Source: Propionibacteriales bacterium (GTDB taxonomy: Bacteria; Actinomycetota; Actinomycetes; Propionibacteriales; Nocardioidaceae). From it: a stretch of DNA of 64,000 nt. Both the position numbers and the translations under genes were made by a program. Where the stretch lies: positions 372,001 to 436,000 of the forward strand of contig JAPLCB010000008.1 of NCBI GenBank assembly GCA_026392455.1, given 5' to 3'. Of this stretch, positions 61,791-64,000 are shown piece after piece. Numbering within the stretch: the first letter of the stretch is position 1; the number at the start of each line of letters is the position of its first letter. Below the pieces are notes generated by a model, which saw only the letters and a list, made by a program, of their open reading frames with translations, did no database searches and was not told the origin of the DNA.

Positions 61791-63335
61791 TCAGTCGACC
61801 AGCTCGACCGGGCCGACCTTCTGGAGCACCAGCCGGAAGCCCGCCCCGCGCCCAGGCGCCGGGAAGTACGAGATCTCCGCACCGTTGAGACCCAGCAGGA
61901 GACGCACGATGTGCAGACCCAGGCCAGTCCCCCGTTGACCTCCCAGCCTCGCCGCGGCCGACCGACTGAACCGGTCGAACAGGTGCGGGACGAACTCGGT
62001 CGGCACTCCGGGACCGTTGTCGCTCACGCTGAGGACGATCCCGTCGACCTCCTCCGCGGTCGAGATGGTCAGGACGTCTCCCCCGTACTTGACGGCATTG
62101 GTGACCAGGTTGGTCAGGACCTGCGTCAGATGGACGGGATCCATCCAGGCAACGACCGGGCGTAGCCCGGAGATGTCGATCCTCTGGGTCGACGTGTCGA
62201 GAGTCTTCAGGGCTTCACCTACCGCACGATCGAGCTCGATCGGTACGGGACTGGCGACGATGCCGTTCTCGTCGAGGGTCGACACCGTGAGCGAGTTGTC
62301 CAGGAGCACCTGCAAGGAGTGGCTGGCAGCACCAATCCGCCGGACGTAGTCGCGGCGTTCGTCGTCGGAGTAGTCCTCCCAACCGATGGCCAGCGCCTCG
62401 GAGAAGCCAGCGACCACCGTGGTCGGCGTCCGGAGATCGTGGGCCAGGATGCCGATGAGATCTCGAAGCGCGTCGTGCTGCAGCTTCCGCTCGCTGATGT
62501 CCTGGATCTGCGAGATGAAGTAGAGAGGGGCCTGCTCGTCGTCCCGCACCAAGGTGACCGAGAGGAGTACCCAGACCGTCCCGCCCGCGGCCGTCCGATA
62601 GCGCTTCTCCATCTGGTACGAGGAGATCTCGCCAGCGACGAGTCTCTTCAGGTGACTCAGGTCGAGATCGAGGTCGTCAGGGTGCGTGATGTCCTGGAAG
62701 GACATCTCCAGGAGCTCGCCCTCGCTGTAGCCGGTCAACTCGGCCAACGCGGAGTTCACCGCACGCCACCGACCGTCGAGCTCCACCAGAGCCTGGCCGA
62801 TCGGCGCGAAGTCGAAGGACAGCCGCATCCGTTGCTCGGACTCACGCATCGTCTGCTCAGCCACCCTGGCGTCGGTCACGTCCTGGGTGAACCCCAGACC
62901 AGCGATCGGCAGTTCGTCGTCACCGAGCACCGGCGCCAGTCGCTGCAGGAAGACACGCCCCTCGAAGGGGACGTCGAACGACGTGCACTCTCCGCGCAGG
63001 GCAGCACGGTAGAGCGGCTCGATGACGGCCACGGTCTCGGGCGGGAAGACCTCGAAGATCGTGCGGCCCTCGAGCATCTCCCGCGACAGCCCCACGTCAG
63101 CGAGCCCCTGGCCACCCGCGGACAGGTAGCGCAGGTCCTGGTCGAAGGCGAAGAGGGCACCTTGGGGGAACGAACGCACCAGAGGGTGGTCCCCGGATCG
63201 AGCGAGCTGCGCGATCCGGCTCGACCGCTTGTCACCGTCGTCGAGGCGAGGTGGATCCCCATCCCCGGGGGCAGGTTCGCCATCCGTTGATGCGCCGACG
63301 CCAAGCGCCCGTTCGCGAGCGGATGAGTCGTGCAT
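61791..63335 (-). CDS. Soluble multi-PAS sensor histidine kinase
   Basis: 514 residues, no membrane helix. A first PAS domain (about 52-160, GALFAFDQDLRYLSAGGQGL), a second PAS with PAC (about 170-290, GRWRAVNSALAELTGYSEGE and FQDITHPDDLDLDL), then HisKA with GILAHDLRTPTTVVAGF and HATPase (NLVTNAVKYG, DNGPGVPTEF, GTGLGLHIV). It lies 46 bp downstream of the receiver-containing gene on the same strand and is the likely kinase of that system. Cytosolic signals such as redox or small ligands are plausible for the PAS domains. Confidence 0.87.
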   Translation of the reverse strand: MHDSSARERALGVGASTDGEPAPGDGDPPRLDDGDKRSSRIAQLARSGDHPLVRSFPQGALFAFDQDLRYLSAGGQGLADVGLSREMLEGRTIFEVFPPETVAVIEPLYRAALRGECTSFDVPFEGRVFLQRLAPVLGDDELPIAGLGFTQDVTDARVAEQTMRESEQRMRLSFDFAPIGQALVELDGRWRAVNSALAELTGYSEGELLEMSFQDITHPDDLDLDLSHLKRLVAGEISSYQMEKRYRTAAGGTVWVLLSVTLVRDDEQAPLYFISQIQDISERKLQHDALRDLIGILAHDLRTPTTVVAGFSEALAIGWEDYSDDERRDYVRRIGAASHSLQVLLDNSLTVSTLDENGIVASPVPIELDRAVGEALKTLDTSTQRIDISGLRPVVAWMDPVHLTQVLTNLVTNAVKYGGDVLTISTAEEVDGIVLSVSDNGPGVPTEFVPHLFDRFSRSAAARLGGQRGTGLGLHIVRLLLGLNGAEISYFPAPGRGAGFRLVLQKVGPVELVD

Positions 63336-63381
63336 CGATCACCACCGATCTCGTCAACGTTGCCTATTCGATCTGTTCAGG

Positions 63382-64000
63382 TCACGCGGCTTCGAGCACC
63401 CCGTTGATGGCGGCGACGAGGTCGCCCACCGTGCCGCCCTTCGTCAGGTAGCGGTCTGCTCCCGCGCTCAAGGCCTGGGCTTCCAGGTCGCCGGTGTTGA
63501 ACCCGGAGAGCACGATCACGCGTACGCCCGGAACCGCAGCACGGATCATCGGAAGGGCTTGGAGGCCATCCATGCGCGGCATCGCCAGATCCAGCAGCAC
63601 CAGGTCGGGGCGCAACGACCGCGCCTTGTCCACTCCGTCGAGACCATCAGCAGCCTCGCCGATGATGTCGAAACCGCCCACCCTGGTGAGCTGGAGCCGC
63701 AGCAAGGTCCTGATGTCCTCGGAGTCGTCGACGATCAACACCCTGGGCGAGGTGGGCTCCGGCACCGCGCGCCGAGGTTCCTCGACCCGCTCGGGGCCAC
63801 CTTCGGTACCTGGTGCCACCTGGGCACTCGTCGTGCGCACCAGGTCGCCTCCCGACAGAACACCGCCGCGGGGTTCGAGCAGGTTGCCCATCATGGTCCT
63901 CGCCGCTCCGAGCGTCACGTCGAGGTAGGACCGCGCGCCAACGAGGTCCGACTGGTCCAACGAGTAGCTCGCCGCAGCCAGTCCCTGCACCACGCTGTCG
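63382..64000 (-). CDS. Phosphoacceptor-helix plus receiver fusion protein (5' end outside window)
   Basis: The frame is open at the right edge; the visible 205 codons begin DSVVQGLAAASYSL. This matches the HDSVLQGL dimerisation helix of the ETR1-like protein at 12245-12844, including the shared LVR(S/T)T stretch after it. A linker (to about residue 85) and a receiver domain follow (VLIVDDSEDIR, phosphoacceptor Asp in LVLLDLAMPRMDG, VIVLSGF, and KGG instead of KP). There is no ATPase domain between the His helix and the receiver. The PAS kinase gene follows. The missing N-terminus may hold the sensor. Confidence 0.75.
   Translation of the reverse strand, partial: DSVVQGLAAASYSLDQSDLVGARSYLDVTLGAARTMMGNLLEPRGGVLSGGDLVRTTSAQVAPGTEGGPERVEEPRRAVPEPTSPRVLIVDDSEDIRTLLRLQLTRVGGFDIIGEAADGLDGVDKARSLRPDLVLLDLAMPRMDGLQALPMIRAAVPGVRVIVLSGFNTGDLEAQALSAGADRYLTKGGTVGDLVAAINGVLEAA

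Overview
The window is about 70% G+C, uses ATG/GTG (and one likely TTG) starts, and is packed with four-base ATGA/GTGA overlaps. Its gene families (MprAB-PepD, BkdABC, a TadA-associated acidic protein, a GAF regulator with an ExaC-type aldehyde dehydrogenase and DUF779, a mymA-like operon) point to an actinobacterium. A Nocardioidaceae (Nocardioides-like) chromosome is my best guess. I see no transposase, integrase, phage module or CRISPR array. The one RNA gene recognised is tRNA-Ser(CGA) near 48.9 kb.

Layout. 0-6.7 kb: the end of a secreted repeat protein, two GNAT acetyltransferases, a fused carboxyltransferase, an SDR with a KstR-like operator, and a secreted propeller-like protein. 6.8-10.3 kb: bkdABC (E1alpha, E1beta, E2). 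10.4-14.3 kb: a DMT exporter, then a three-gene signalling operon whose middle protein has an ethylene-receptor-like membrane domain and a phosphoacceptor helix but no ATPase domain. 14.6-20.2 kb: a holin-family membrane protein, a probable protein-deglycation pair (LMW phosphatase plus fructosamine-kinase homologue) and the envelope-stress set mprA-mprB-pepD. 20.2-24 kb: pabB, pabA and a stand-alone PhzE-like enzyme. 24-29 kb: a secreted metalloprotease, a lipoprotein, a PPOX-fold protein, a DUF429 protein, a tiny ORF with tandem repeats, and zwf. 29-34.4 kb: a HelD-like helicase, a secreted metallophosphoesterase and a MoxR/VWA pair.

34.4-42.8 kb is a minus-strand catabolic block: LipR-like esterase, SDR, a diiron-like protein usually named 'metal-dependent hydrolase', a flavin monooxygenase and a MerR regulator, comparable in content to the mycobacterial mymA operon. 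Upstream lie a tandem-repeat protein and a 69-residue protein, with the same near-palindrome in front of both transcription units, then a cysteine dioxygenase and an amidohydrolase. 42.9-48.6 kb is a second signalling cluster: a CarH-like B12 light-sensor protein without a DNA-binding domain, translationally coupled to a soluble histidine kinase, followed by a lone receiver and an OmpR regulator/kinase pair.

48.9-54 kb: tRNA-Ser, a GAF regulator, an aldehyde dehydrogenase with DUF779 (the regulator and dehydrogenase genes share a GCAACGT direct repeat upstream), and a nitroreductase/HxlR divergent pair with clear operators. 54-64 kb: tadA and its partner, upp, a SIMPL protein, a cluster of dispersed palindromic repeats, an orphan PntAA, a VIT-family transporter, a lipoprotein, a sirtuin, a membrane-anchored zincin, and a third signalling set (PAS kinase plus a fused phosphoacceptor-receiver protein) that runs off the end.

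The most notable material is sensory. The window holds an ETR1-like receptor, a B12 photoreceptor-like sensor, and two examples of an ATPase-less 'HDSVxQGL' phosphoacceptor module placed next to or fused with a receiver domain. All assignments come from reading the sequence; no database search was run.
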